From: Pseudothermotoga sp.
GTDB taxonomy: Bacteria > Thermotogota > Thermotogae > Thermotogales > DSM-5069
Direction: 5' to 3'
Assembly: GCA_028276125.1 (NCBI GenBank)
Contig: JAPYWY010000009.1
Coordinates: forward strand, 1-16,803
DNA length: 16,803 nt
The translations under genes and the position numbers were made by a program. Below, one piece after another: positions 5,764 through 13,943 of this stretch. Positions within the stretch are counted from its first letter, which is position 1. Each line of letters opens with the position of its first letter. Under the pieces are notes generated by a model that was given only the letters and a program-made list of their open reading frames with translations, did no database searches and was not told the origin of the DNA.

Positions 5764-7848
5764 ATGTTAGAAGTTCAAGCCCTGTACGTCCCTCTCGAGA
5801 AGCTCCGTAACATCGGAATAATGGCCCACATAGACGCCGGCAAGACGACGACGTCGGAGCGCATACTCTATTACACCGGTCGTAAGCACGTGCTCGGCAG
5901 TGTGGATGAGGGAACCGCAACGATGGACTGGATGGAACAAGAAAAAGAGAGGGGCATAACGATACAGGCAGCAGCAACGACGTGTTTCTGGAAAGGTTAC
6001 AGAATAAACCTCATTGATACGCCCGGGCATGTGGATTTCACCATAGAGGTCGAGCGCTCCCTCATGGTCCTGGATGGTGCGATCGCTGTGTTCGACGCAA
6101 CGGCGGGCGTGGAACCACAAAGCGAAACGGTTTGGCGCCAAGCTAACAAGTACGGTGTGCCAAGGTTGGCGTTCATGAACAAGATGGACAAGACGGGTGC
6201 GGACTTCGACATGGCGATCAAGACGATGATCGACAGACTCCACGCCAAACCCGTCGCGATTCAAATGCCGATTGGTAGTGAGAAAGATTTCGCCGGTGTC
6301 ATAGATCTTTTGAAGATGAAAGCCATCTACTGGGTCAGCGAGGATGGTTCGCAGTACGTGGAGGAAGAGATACCTGCTCAGCTTGTCAGCGAAGCCGAAG
6401 ACAGGCGTGAAGAGTTGATATCGGCGCTCGCGGAAGAAGACGAAGAGATCCTGAACCTCTACCTCGAGGATGAGGACATACCCATCGAAAAGTTGAAAGC
6501 AGCGATCAGAAAGTTAACTATAGAGAACAAGATAGTGCCGGTTCTCTGCGGAGCGGCCGCAAGAAACAAGGGTATTCAACCGTTGCTCGACGCAGTCGCT
6601 GATTATCTCCCATCGCCCTTGGATCTGCCGCCTTTGAGGGCACAGACTCCTGATGGCGAAGAAGTGGTGATCGTCCCATCGGAGGAAGCCAGTTTCACTG
6701 CGCTCGCTTTCAAGATTCAAGTCGATCCATACGTTGGTAAGTTGACGTATCTGCGCGTTTATTCTGGTAGACTGGACAAAGGTTCCTACGTCTACAATTC
6801 GACGAAGAACGTCAAGGAACGCGTTGCAAGGTTGATGTTCATGCATGCGGACAAGAGGGAAGAGGTGGAGTTCGCAAGACCCGGTGACATAGTCGCTGTG
6901 GTTGGATTGAAGAACACAACGACCGGAGACACGCTGTGCGATGAGAATCGTCCGGTGCTCATAGAAAGGTTCAACTTCCCAGAGCCCGTCATATCCGTTG
7001 CGATCGAGGCACCAACGAAGGAAGAGGAAGAAAAAATGGTCCGAGCTGTGACGGCACTCAGCGAAGAAGACCCGACATTGAGGGTTGGTGTCGACAAAGA
7101 AACTGGTCAGATCATTCTGTCTGGAATGGGTGAATTACACTTGGAGATCGTGACGGACAGGTTGAAGCGGGAATTCAACGTGAACGTGAAGGTGGGAAGA
7201 CCCCAAGTTTCCTACAGAGAGACCATCACAAAAACCGCGGTTGCTGAGGGCAAGTACATAAGGCAAACGGGCGGCAGGGGTCAGTACGGACACGTCGTGG
7301 TGAGGTTCGAGCCCATCCCCTACGACAAGGGAAAGCATTTCGAATTCGTGAACAACATCGTTGGTGGTACAATACCGAAAGAGTACATTCCCGCGATAGA
7401 GCAAGGCATACGCGAGGCCATGGAGACGGGTTACGTGGCTGGCTATCCAATGATCGGGGTACGAGCGGTACTAATAGACGGTTCTTACCACGAAGTGGAT
7501 TCTTCGGAGATTGCTTTCAAGATCGCAGCCAGCTTGGCCTTCAAGAACGCGATGAAGGACTGTGAACCAGTTTTGCTCGAACCGGTCATGAGGCTGGAAA
7601 TAATCACGCCAGAAGAGTACTTAGGCTCGATCATAGCTGACCTGAGTTCTCGCAGAGCAAACATTCAGGGCCTCGAAACGAAAGGAAACACAAAGATCAT
7701 AAGGGCGACAGCTCCCATGTCTGAGCTTTTCGGTTACGCCACGGTTTTGAGATCTTTGAGTCAGGGTAGGGCCGTTTATACAGCTCAGTTCTCGCACTAT
7801 GAAGGGATACCGGACAGGGTACTTGAAAAGCTCTTGAAAGCCGTTTAA
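5764..7848 (+). CDS. fusA: Elongation factor G
   Basis: This 694-aa translational GTPase drives translocation of tRNA and mRNA and, with RRF, recycles ribosomes. The G motifs are all present: AHIDAGKT (21-28), RGITI (63-67), DTPGH (85-89, with catalytic His89) and NKMD (139-142). Domain II follows, then domain IV with GGRGQYGHVVV, and domain V to the C-terminus. The frame is open upstream to 5587 inside rpsG, but the ATG at 5764, with AAAGGA six bases upstream and the family-typical N-terminus MLEVQALYVPLEKLRNIG, is the start. This ribosome site is weaker than those of its neighbours. It follows rpsG by 11 bases and precedes tuf by 20. Confidence 0.97.
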   Translation: MLEVQALYVPLEKLRNIGIMAHIDAGKTTTSERILYYTGRKHVLGSVDEGTATMDWMEQEKERGITIQAAATTCFWKGYRINLIDTPGHVDFTIEVERSLMVLDGAIAVFDATAGVEPQSETVWRQANKYGVPRLAFMNKMDKTGADFDMAIKTMIDRLHAKPVAIQMPIGSEKDFAGVIDLLKMKAIYWVSEDGSQYVEEEIPAQLVSEAEDRREELISALAEEDEEILNLYLEDEDIPIEKLKAAIRKLTIENKIVPVLCGAAARNKGIQPLLDAVADYLPSPLDLPPLRAQTPDGEEVVIVPSEEASFTALAFKIQVDPYVGKLTYLRVYSGRLDKGSYVYNSTKNVKERVARLMFMHADKREEVEFARPGDIVAVVGLKNTTTGDTLCDENRPVLIERFNFPEPVISVAIEAPTKEEEEKMVRAVTALSEEDPTLRVGVDKETGQIILSGMGELHLEIVTDRLKREFNVNVKVGRPQVSYRETITKTAVAEGKYIRQTGGRGQYGHVVVRFEPIPYDKGKHFEFVNNIVGGTIPKEYIPAIEQGIREAMETGYVAGYPMIGVRAVLIDGSYHEVDSSEIAFKIAASLAFKNAMKDCEPVLLEPVMRLEIITPEEYLGSIIADLSSRRANIQGLETKGNTKIIRATAPMSELFGYATVLRSLSQGRAVYTAQFSHYEGIPDRVLEKLLKAV

Positions 7849-7868
7849 AGGTGAAGGAGGGAGTTCGA

Positions 7869-9068
7869 ATGGCTAAGGAAAAATTTGTGAGAACCAAACC
7901 ACACGTCAACGTTGGAACCATAGGTCACATCGACCACGGTAAGACGACGCTCACAGCAGCGATCACTAAGTATTTGTCTTTCAAGGGTTTGGCGAACTAT
8001 GTGCCTTACGACCAGATCGATAAGGCACCGGAAGAAAAGGCCAGGGGAATCACCATCAACATCACGCACGTTGAGTACCAGACTGAGAAGAGGCACTACG
8101 CTCACATCGACTGTCCAGGTCACGCTGACTACATAAAGAACATGATCACCGGTGCCGCACAGATGGACGGAGCCATTCTGGTCGTTGCTGCAACGGACGG
8201 ACCCATGCCGCAGACACGCGAGCACGTGCTGCTTGCGAGGCAGGTCAATGTGCCGTACATGGTGGTCTTCTTGAACAAGGTCGACGCCGTTGACGATCCG
8301 GAACTGATCGACCTCGTCGAAATGGAAGTCAGAGAACTGTTGACGAAGTACGAATTTCCTGGCGATGAGGTTCCCGTGATCAGGGGTTCCGCGCTCAAAG
8401 CACTCGAGGCCAACGATCCAAACGATCCAGCTTACAAAGCCATCCAAGAACTCCTCGATGCACTGGACAACTACATTCCCGAGCCTATCCGCGATGTTGA
8501 TAAACCTTTCTTGATGGCCATAGAGGACGTGTTCTCCATCACAGGAAGAGGTACGGTCGTCACCGGAAGGATCGAGCGCGGGCGCATCAGGCCGGGCGAC
8601 GAAGTGGAGATCATCGGTCTGAGCTACGAGATCAAGAAGACTGTCGTGACAAGCGTTGAAATGTTCAGAAAAGAGCTCGAGGAAGGAATCGCAGGAGACA
8701 ACGTTGGGTGTCTGTTGAGGGGTATCGACAAGGACGAGGTCGAACGTGGTCAAGTGCTCGCTGCACCCGGTTCGATAACGCCGCACACCACCTTCAAGGC
8801 GAACGTGTACGTGCTCAAGAAAGAGGAAGGTGGAAGGCACACACCGTTCATGAAGGGTTACAGGCCTCAGTTCTACATAAGAACGGCAGACGTCACTGGT
8901 GAAATCCTCGAACTCGGAAACAACGCAGAAATGGTCATGCCCGGTGACAACGCGATATTGACGATCAAGTTGATCTACCCGATCGCTATAGAGAAAGGAA
9001 TGCGCTTCGCTATCAGGGAAGGCGGTAGAACGGTTGGAGCAGGAGTCGTCGCGGAGATCATAGAGTGA
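7869..9068 (+). CDS. tuf: Elongation factor Tu
   Basis: This 399-aa GTPase delivers aminoacyl-tRNA to the ribosomal A site. Motifs: GHIDHGKT (19-26), EKARGITI switch I (57-64), DCPGH with catalytic His85 (81-85), NKVD (136-139) and GSALKALE near 173-180. Domains II (ITGRGTVVTGRIERG) and III (GRHTPFMKGYRPQFYIRT, MVMPGDN) are complete. The start is the ATG with GGAGG at 7856-7860 and the standard MAKEKFVRTKPHVNVG. A GTG 18 bases upstream overlaps the ribosome-site region and is rejected. The very biased codon use leaves a 426-codon open frame on the opposite strand, which is a shadow. A GC-rich hairpin follows the stop. Confidence 0.98.
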   Translation: MAKEKFVRTKPHVNVGTIGHIDHGKTTLTAAITKYLSFKGLANYVPYDQIDKAPEEKARGITINITHVEYQTEKRHYAHIDCPGHADYIKNMITGAAQMDGAILVVAATDGPMPQTREHVLLARQVNVPYMVVFLNKVDAVDDPELIDLVEMEVRELLTKYEFPGDEVPVIRGSALKALEANDPNDPAYKAIQELLDALDNYIPEPIRDVDKPFLMAIEDVFSITGRGTVVTGRIERGRIRPGDEVEIIGLSYEIKKTVVTSVEMFRKELEEGIAGDNVGCLLRGIDKDEVERGQVLAAPGSITPHTTFKANVYVLKKEEGGRHTPFMKGYRPQFYIRTADVTGEILELGNNAEMVMPGDNAILTIKLIYPIAIEKGMRFAIREGGRTVGAGVVAEIIE

Positions 9069-9074
9069 TCTTGA

Positions 9075-9098
9075 GTGGGGGCTCGGCCCCCACCTTTT
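9075..9098 (+). terminator. GC-rich hairpin with short T run between tuf and rpsJ (attenuator candidate)
   Basis: The arms GTGGGGGC (9075-9082) and GCCCCCAC (9086-9093) pair perfectly over 8 bp around a TCG loop, followed by C and TTTT (9095-9098). The shape is that of an intrinsic terminator, but the T run is short and interrupted by GG. The downstream ribosomal genes have no visible promoter in the 55-base gap. Partial termination, mRNA processing or 3'-end protection of tuf mRNA is therefore more likely than a full stop. Confidence 0.6.
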
Positions 9099-9123
9099 GG
9101 ACGAAGAGGAGGGAACGAGACTC

Positions 9124-9432
9124 ATGCCTGGACAGAAGATCAGGATAAAGTTGAAAGCTTACGATCACGAACTTCTCGATGAATCCGCGAAGAAGATCGT
9201 GGAAGTCGCGAAGTCCACGAACGCGAGAATATCTGGTCCCATACCATTGCCAACTGAAAGGACTCTGTATGTGGTGCTTCGATCCCCGCACAAACACAAG
9301 GATTCCCGTGAGCAGTTCGAAAAGAGGGTTCACAAGAGGCTGATCGATATAATAGAACCTTCGCCGAAGACGATCGACGCACTGATGAAGATAAACCTCC
9401 CAGCAGGTGTCGACGTAGAGATCAAACTCTGA
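9124..9432 (+). CDS. rpsJ: 30S ribosomal protein S10
   Basis: This 102-aa protein of the 30S head also acts with NusB in antitermination. It starts MPGQKIRIKLKAYDHELLD and contains ISGPIPLPTERTLYVVLRSPH, KDSREQFEKRVHKRLIDI and the C-terminal LMKINLPAGVDVEIKL, the full S10 signature at normal length. The start is ATG with GGAGG at 9108-9112, 11 bases upstream; an in-frame TTG at 9097 is rejected because it precedes the ribosome site. It is the first gene of the S10 block, here joined to tuf with only a hairpin between. Confidence 0.97.
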   Translation: MPGQKIRIKLKAYDHELLDESAKKIVEVAKSTNARISGPIPLPTERTLYVVLRSPHKHKDSREQFEKRVHKRLIDIIEPSPKTIDALMKINLPAGVDVEIKL

Positions 9433-9452
9433 ACCTTCGGAGGTGTTGAAGC

Positions 9453-10085
9453 ATGAAGATGATCATAGGCAGAAAGATGGGGATGACGCAACTGTTCAAG
9501 GGTAACGAGGTTGTGCCAGTCACGGTGATAAAGGCTGGCCCATGTTACGTTGTACAGAAGAAGACCCCTCAGGTCGATGGATACTGCGCGATCCAGCTGG
9601 GTTTTGAGGAGATGAAGAAGACAAGCAAGCCTCTTGAGGGGCACTTCAAGAAGGCCAACTTGAAGGCTTTGAGGGTTCTGAAAGAGATGAGACTCGAGAA
9701 CGAAGAGGAACTGAAGAAGTACGAAGTTGGACAGGCCATCAAGGTCGACATATTCCAACCTGGAGAGTTCGTGGACATCATCGGCTGGACAAAAGGTAGA
9801 GGATTCGCAGGCGCCGTCAAGAGATGGGGATTCGCGGGAGGCCCGAAAACTCACGGATCGAAGTTCCACAGAGAACTCGGTTCTCTCGGTCAGCATACCG
9901 AGCCGGCAAAGATTTTCAAAGGGAAAAAGATGCCAGGACATTACGGGAACGAGAGGGTGACGATCCACAATCTCGAGGTCGTGAAGTTGGATGTGGAAAA
10001 CAATCTCATAGCGGTCAAAGGCTCTGTCCCTGGTGCGAGGGGTGGCTTGGTGCTCATCAGGAGCCCCAAGAAGACCCGAAAATGA
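9453..10085 (+). CDS. rplC: 50S ribosomal protein L3
   Basis: This 210-aa early-assembly protein reaches the peptidyl-transferase centre by a long loop. It starts MKMIIGRKMGMTQLF. The loop region around residues 110-160 reads IIGWTKGRGFAGAVKRWGFAGG, then THGSKFHRELGSLGQHTEPAKIFKGKKMPGHYGNERVT, as expected. The GGAGGTG ribosome site begins six bases after the rpsJ stop, and the ATG follows GGAGG by nine bases. An ATG two codons later is an unlikely alternative. It is followed by rplD after 21 bases. Confidence 0.97.
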   Translation: MKMIIGRKMGMTQLFKGNEVVPVTVIKAGPCYVVQKKTPQVDGYCAIQLGFEEMKKTSKPLEGHFKKANLKALRVLKEMRLENEEELKKYEVGQAIKVDIFQPGEFVDIIGWTKGRGFAGAVKRWGFAGGPKTHGSKFHRELGSLGQHTEPAKIFKGKKMPGHYGNERVTIHNLEVVKLDVENNLIAVKGSVPGARGGLVLIRSPKKTRK

Positions 10086-10106
10086 GGCTGAGGAGGAATC
10101 AAGCGT

Positions 10107-10781
10107 ATGGCTATCGTAGATCTGTACAACATGAAAGGGCAGAAGATCGGTGAACAAGAGTTGAGTGACGAGATATTCAACATCGAGCCCAACCTCGATG
10201 TCATGTGGCGCTACATCGACTATCAACTGTCGAGGAGGCGTGCAGGAACCGCTTCGACCAAGACCCGAGCGGAGGTGAGCGGTGGGGGAAGAAAACCTTG
10301 GCCGCAGAAGCACACGGGTAGGGCCAGGCACGGATCGATAAGATCCCCCATCTGGAGACACGGTGGCATTGCACATGGTCCCAAGCCGAGGGATTGGAGC
10401 AAGAAACTGCCGAAAAAGATGAAGAGGTTGGCCATAAAGTCAGCACTTTCTCAGAGGTTCAGAGAGGGAAATCTGATCGTTTTGGACGACATGAAGTTCG
10501 ATGAACCAAAGACTAAGAACATGAGACAAGTCTTGAGCGATCTTCAGCTCACCGGTAAGAAAGTTCTGTTCGTCTTGCCGTGGAAGAGGACCGAGTATGA
10601 GAACGTGAGGCTCGCATGCCGAAACATATCCGGCGTCAAGGCCATAATCGCGGACAACACGGGCGCATCCCAGAGCGGTGAAGTGAGAATAGATGGTCTG
10701 AACGTTTACGACATCGTAAACCACGAGAAACTCGTTCTGACCAAGGACATGGTAGCCAAGATCGAGGAGGTGCTGAAATGA
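10107..10781 (+). CDS. rplD: 50S ribosomal protein L4
   Basis: This 224-aa protein has a long loop that lines the polypeptide exit tunnel. It reads MAIVDLYNMKGQKIGEQELS at the start, then the tunnel loop with AEVSGGGRKPWPQKHTGRARHGSIRSPIW (about residues 55-83) and the C-terminal domain with LIVLDDMKF and GLNVYDIVNHEKLVLTKDMV. In E. coli this protein represses the S10 operon through a long leader. No comparable leader exists here, because rpsJ starts only 55 bases after tuf. GGAGG at 10092-10096 serves the ATG. Its stop overlaps the rplW start as ATGA. Confidence 0.97.
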   Translation: MAIVDLYNMKGQKIGEQELSDEIFNIEPNLDVMWRYIDYQLSRRRAGTASTKTRAEVSGGGRKPWPQKHTGRARHGSIRSPIWRHGGIAHGPKPRDWSKKLPKKMKRLAIKSALSQRFREGNLIVLDDMKFDEPKTKNMRQVLSDLQLTGKKVLFVLPWKRTEYENVRLACRNISGVKAIIADNTGASQSGEVRIDGLNVYDIVNHEKLVLTKDMVAKIEEVLK

Positions 10782-11080
10782 ACCAACAAAAACTCACACC
10801 ATACGATGTGATCGTTAGGCCCATCGTGACGGAAAAGTCCACGTCCGCGAGGGAAGAAGGAAAGTACATCTTCGAAGTGAACCTTTTGGCGAACAAGCAT
10901 CAAGTTAAGACAGCCATTGAAAAATTGTTCAACGTGAAAGTCGAGAAGGTCAACGTGTTGTTGGTGAAACCGAAACCGAAGCGCAGGGGTCTGTTCGAAG
11001 GGAACACGAGGCAGTGGAAGAAAGCCATCGTCACCTTGAAGGAAGGCTACACGATCAAAGAGCTGGAAGCCCAGCAATGA
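10778..11080 (+). CDS. rplW: 50S ribosomal protein L23
   Basis: This 100-aa exit-tunnel protein is the docking site for trigger factor and SRP. It starts MNQQKLTPYDVIVRPIVTEKS, then YIFEVNLLANKHQVKTAIEKLF and VEKVNVLLVKPKPKRRG, the usual L23 order. The start overlaps the rplD stop by 4 bp, and the ribosome site GAGGAGGTG is within the last codons of rplD, so translation is coupled. Length is normal. Confidence 0.97.
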   Translation: MNQQKLTPYDVIVRPIVTEKSTSAREEGKYIFEVNLLANKHQVKTAIEKLFNVKVEKVNVLLVKPKPKRRGLFEGNTRQWKKAIVTLKEGYTIKELEAQQ

Positions 11081-11093
11081 GAGGTGAATTCCG

Positions 11094-11921
11094 ATGGGTC
11101 TGAAGAAATTCAAACCGATCACGCCAGGTCGAAGGTTCATGGTGATTCCGGACTTCTCCGAGATAACGAAGGAGGAACCCGAGAAGTCTTTGTTGGTACC
11201 CCTCAAGAAGACAGGTGGGAGGAACCATTATGGACGCACGACGGTCAGGTTTCGCGGAGGAGGCCACAAGCGTAGATACAGGATCATCGACTTCAGACGC
11301 GACAAGATAGGTATACCTGCGAAGGTCGCCTCGATCGAGTACGATCCCAACAGGACTGCAAGGATCGCATTGTTGGTGTATGCAGACGGTGAGAAGAGAT
11401 ACATCCTCGCACCCAACGGTCTTCAAGTTGGTGATACTCTGATGGCTGGACCTGACGCGGAAATAAGGGTCGGGAACGCGTTACCGCTGGAGAAGATTCC
11501 GCTTGGAACCATGATACACAACGTTGAGATCAGACCAGGTTCTGGTGGAAAGATCGCGCGTTCTGCGGGTGTTGCGTGTCAACTCATGGCGAAAGAGGGC
11601 GAATATGCCCTGCTGAGGATGCCTTCTGGCGAACTGAGGAAGATTCACATAAAGTGTTATGCGACGATCGGTGTCGTTGGCAACGAGGATCACAAGAACG
11701 AAGTCGATGGCAAAGCGGGTAGGGTGCGCTGGAAAGGTAGAAGACCGCACGTGAGAGGCATGGTCATGAACCCAGTCGACCATCCGATGGGTGGTGGAGA
11801 AGGAAGAGGTAAAGGTCAGCATCCCGTGACGCCATGGGGAGTACCATGCAAAGGATACAAGACCAGAAGAGGCAGAAGACCGTCGGACAAGTTCATAGTC
11901 CGCAGACGCAACGAAGTCTGA
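11094..11921 (+). CDS. rplB: 50S ribosomal protein L2
   Basis: This 275-aa protein is needed for subunit joining and peptidyl transfer. It begins MGLKKFKPITPGRRFM. It has TGGRNHYGRTTVRFRGGGHKR near residues 40-60 and the C-terminal signature NPVDHPMGGGEGRGKG with the conserved histidine. The basic tail ends RRGRRPSDKFIVRRRNEV. GAGGTGA follows the rplW stop immediately and is eight bases before the ATG. The next gene starts 13 bases after the stop. Confidence 0.98.
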   Translation: MGLKKFKPITPGRRFMVIPDFSEITKEEPEKSLLVPLKKTGGRNHYGRTTVRFRGGGHKRRYRIIDFRRDKIGIPAKVASIEYDPNRTARIALLVYADGEKRYILAPNGLQVGDTLMAGPDAEIRVGNALPLEKIPLGTMIHNVEIRPGSGGKIARSAGVACQLMAKEGEYALLRMPSGELRKIHIKCYATIGVVGNEDHKNEVDGKAGRVRWKGRRPHVRGMVMNPVDHPMGGGEGRGKGQHPVTPWGVPCKGYKTRRGRRPSDKFIVRRRNEV

Positions 11922-11934
11922 AGGAGGTGTTCGT

Positions 11935-12222
11935 GTGTCTCGATCTAAGAAGAAAGGCCCGTACGTTGATCCAAAACTTTTGAAGAAGATAAGGATGCTG
12001 AACGAGACGGGTGAAAAAAAGATCATCAAGACGTGGAGCAGGGCATCGACGATAGTCCCAGAAATGGTCGGTCATACCATAGCAGTTCACAACGGGTTGA
12101 AGCACATTCCCATATACATAACTGAGAACATGGTCGGCCACAGACTTGGCGAGTTCGCTCTCACCAGAAGGTTTGGAGGTCATGCCGAGAAGAAGGCTGC
12201 CTCCAAGGGTCAAGTCAAGTGA
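11935..12222 (+). CDS. rpsS: 30S ribosomal protein S19
   Basis: This 95-aa protein of the 30S head contacts the A-site finger region with S13. It reads MSRSKKKGPYVDPKLLKKI, then TWSRASTIVPEMVGHTIAVHNG and the signature MVGHRLGEFALTRRF. The start is a GTG; GGAGGTG at 11923-11929 follows the rplB stop. A GTG two bases upstream (11933) is out of frame. Length is normal. Confidence 0.96.
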   Translation: MSRSKKKGPYVDPKLLKKIRMLNETGEKKIIKTWSRASTIVPEMVGHTIAVHNGLKHIPIYITENMVGHRLGEFALTRRFGGHAEKKAASKGQVK

Positions 12223-12227
12223 GGAGG
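12223..12227 (+). promoter_or_regulatory. Ribosome binding site of rplV
   Basis: GGAGG lies directly after the rpsS stop and nine bases before the ATG at 12237. It excludes the in-frame GTG at 12219, which precedes the site. Confidence 0.8.
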
Positions 12228-12236
12228 GAGCAGCGT

Positions 12237-12644
12237 ATGGCTACTGAAAACCAAACCAAGAGACCCAAAAGATCTGTTCAGCATAAACAACAACAAGAAA
12301 CGGAGGTCAAAGAGGCGCGAGCGATCGCACGATATGTGAGAATATCACCGAGAAAGGCCCGTTGTGTCGTGAACGCGATCAGAGGTAAGAGTGTCGACGA
12401 AGCTTTCCAGATCCTTCAGATGTCACCAAAGAAGGCTTCACGCCTCGTTGAAAAGGTGTTGGCGTCCGCCGTGGCCAATGCCGAGAACAACGCCAAGCTC
12501 TCCAGGGAGAACCTTTACGTTTCTCATTGCGTTGTCGACGATGGTCCAAGAATGAAGAGGATCTGGATGCGTGGCAGAGGAAGGGCGGACATAATTCAGC
12601 GGCGAATGTGCCACATCACTGTAGTGGTGCGGAGTAAAGACTGA
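12237..12644 (+). CDS. rplV: 50S ribosomal protein L22 with basic N-terminal extension
   Basis: This 135-aa protein extends a beta-hairpin into the exit tunnel. The core begins near residue 27: ARAIARYVRISPRKARCVV, then IRGKSVDEAFQILQMSPKKA, ASAVANAENNAKLS and the hairpin VDDGPRMKRIWMRGRGRADIIQRRMCHITVVV. E. coli L22 is 110 aa. The extra 25 or so residues are at the N-terminus (MATENQTKRPKRSVQHKQQQ), rich in K, R and Q and probably disordered or bound to rRNA on the ribosome surface. The tunnel hairpin has no insertion. The start is set by GGAGG at 12223-12227. Confidence 0.95.
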   Translation: MATENQTKRPKRSVQHKQQQETEVKEARAIARYVRISPRKARCVVNAIRGKSVDEAFQILQMSPKKASRLVEKVLASAVANAENNAKLSRENLYVSHCVVDDGPRMKRIWMRGRGRADIIQRRMCHITVVVRSKD

Positions 12645-12663
12645 ACTTTGGAGAGGTGATACG

Positions 12664-13293
12664 GTGGGTCAGAAAGTACATCCGAGAGGATTCAGACTGG
12701 GCGTAACGTCGGAATGGCAGGCACGCTGGTTCAACGAAAAAAACTACGCATCGTGGCTGAAGGAAGACGAAGAGATACGCAAGCTGGTCAAATCTATGTA
12801 CAACCAGGCCGGTATCAGTGAGGTTTTCATAGAAAGACCTGACAACGAAACTGTCACTGTGATCGTCAAAACTGCGAGGCCCGGCGTCATCATAGGCAAG
12901 AAAGGTGCCGAGATTGGTAAGTTGAGGGAAGAGCTCGAGAAGAGACTCAACAGACGCGTCGTTGTGAATGTAGAAGAAGTAAAAACGCCCGAGCTTGATG
13001 CACAACTGGTCGCCGAAAGCATAGCGACAAGGATAGAGAAGAGGGCTTCGTACAAGCGTGCAATGAAGCGCGCCATTTCGGACGCGATTCGAAAGGGAGC
13101 CGTAGGAATAAAGACGATGGTTTCAGGCCGACTCGCTGGAGCAGAGATCGCAAGACGAGAATGGTACCTGAGAGGTAGGTTGCCGCTGCAGAAGGTCAGA
13201 GCGGTTATAGATTACGGAACTGCTAGGGCTGAGACGAAGTACGGCACCATCGGTGTCAAGATCTGGATCTACAAGGGTGACGCGCAGATCTGA
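12664..13293 (+). CDS. rpsC: 30S ribosomal protein S3
   Basis: This 209-aa protein lies at the mRNA entry channel and contributes to helicase activity on mRNA. It starts MGQKVHPRGFRLGVTSEW. A type II KH domain has the GxxG loop IIGKKG at residues 76-81. The C-terminal S3 domain includes GIKTMVSGRLAGAEIARREWY, GRLPLQKVRAVIDYG and GTIGVKIWIYKG. It ends about 24 residues before E. coli S3 (233 aa), lacking the variable C-terminal tail, as is common in other phyla. The GTG start has GAGAGGTGAT just upstream. Confidence 0.97.
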   Translation: MGQKVHPRGFRLGVTSEWQARWFNEKNYASWLKEDEEIRKLVKSMYNQAGISEVFIERPDNETVTVIVKTARPGVIIGKKGAEIGKLREELEKRLNRRVVVNVEEVKTPELDAQLVAESIATRIEKRASYKRAMKRAISDAIRKGAVGIKTMVSGRLAGAEIARREWYLRGRLPLQKVRAVIDYGTARAETKYGTIGVKIWIYKGDAQI

Positions 13294-13311
13294 AGCAGGG
13301 AGGGAAACGAA

Positions 13312-13740
13312 ATGTTGATGCCCAAAAGGGTCAAATACAGAAAGCAGCAGCGAGGAAGACTCAAAGGTGATGCAAAAGGCGGAACAACCGTCGCCTTCGG
13401 TGAATGGGGTTTGAAGGCACTAGCCCCATCCTGGATCACGGCCCAACAGATAGAGGCTGGTAGGATCGCCATCATGAGGGTACTGAAGAAGGGTGGAAAA
13501 CTTTGGATCAGAGTTTTCCCAGACAAGCCCTACACCAAGAAACCTGCCGAGACCAGGATGGGTAAAGGAAAGGGTAACGTGGAAGGTTGGGTTTGTCCGG
13601 TGAAACCTGGAAAGATCATATACGAGATCGCCGGTGTCGATGAACAAACGGCGAAGGAAGCCCTCGAGTACGCCGCAAGCAAGTTACCGATACCAACCAA
13701 GATAGTTTCCAGGTCCTCCTTCGGGGGTGAAGCCGTATGA
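13312..13740 (+). CDS. rplP: 50S ribosomal protein L16
   Basis: This 142-aa protein sits near the A-site tRNA and 5S rRNA. It reads MLMPKRVKYRKQQRGRLKG, then GEWGLKALAPSWITAQQIEAGR, LWIRVFPDKPYTKKPAETRMGKGKGNVEGW and a C-terminal helix. The first ATG (13312) has GGAGG eight bases upstream. An ATG two codons later gives the more common MPKR start but is spaced 14 bases from the site, so it is less likely. Its stop overlaps the rpmC start as ATGA. Confidence 0.97.
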   Translation: MLMPKRVKYRKQQRGRLKGDAKGGTTVAFGEWGLKALAPSWITAQQIEAGRIAIMRVLKKGGKLWIRVFPDKPYTKKPAETRMGKGKGNVEGWVCPVKPGKIIYEIAGVDEQTAKEALEYAASKLPIPTKIVSRSSFGGEAV

Positions 13741-13937
13741 AGGTGACGGAGATCAGAAACTACACCGACGATGAACTGAAGAAACTTTTGGAAGAGAAGA
13801 AGAGACAGCTCATGGAACTCAGGTTTCAACATGCCATGGGACAGCTAAGGAACACATCTCTCATAGAGGAAACGAAGAGAGACATAGCAAGGATCAAAAC
13901 AATACTCCGCGAACGAGAACTTGGAATAAGGAGGTAA
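13737..13937 (+). CDS. rpmC: 50S ribosomal protein L29
   Basis: This 66-aa helical-hairpin protein neighbours L23 at the tunnel exit. It starts MKVTEIRNYTDDELKKLLEEKK and contains LRFQHAMGQLRNTSLIEETKRDIARIKTILRER, the usual L29 pattern. The start overlaps rplP by 4 bp. The last codons, AGG AGG TAA, are also the ribosome site of the following rpsQ, so the L29 C-terminus is shaped by that double duty. Confidence 0.96.
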   Translation: MKVTEIRNYTDDELKKLLEEKKRQLMELRFQHAMGQLRNTSLIEETKRDIARIKTILRERELGIRR

Positions 13938-13943
13938 TCGACG

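Noticed and set aside
7756..7781. Possible internal promoter for tuf at the end of fusA (TTGAGT ... TTATAC)
   Set aside because: The spacer is only 14 bases, and coding constraint explains the sequence.
7845..9125. A 426-codon open frame on the minus strand covering all of tuf
   Set aside because: It mirrors the strongly biased codons of tuf, has no recognisable domain or ribosome site, and its product is low-complexity and rich in S, R and V. It is an antisense shadow.
9330..10376. A 348-codon minus-strand open frame across rplC and rplD
   Set aside because: It spans two certain plus-strand genes and their gap and shows no protein-family features; a shadow of codon bias.
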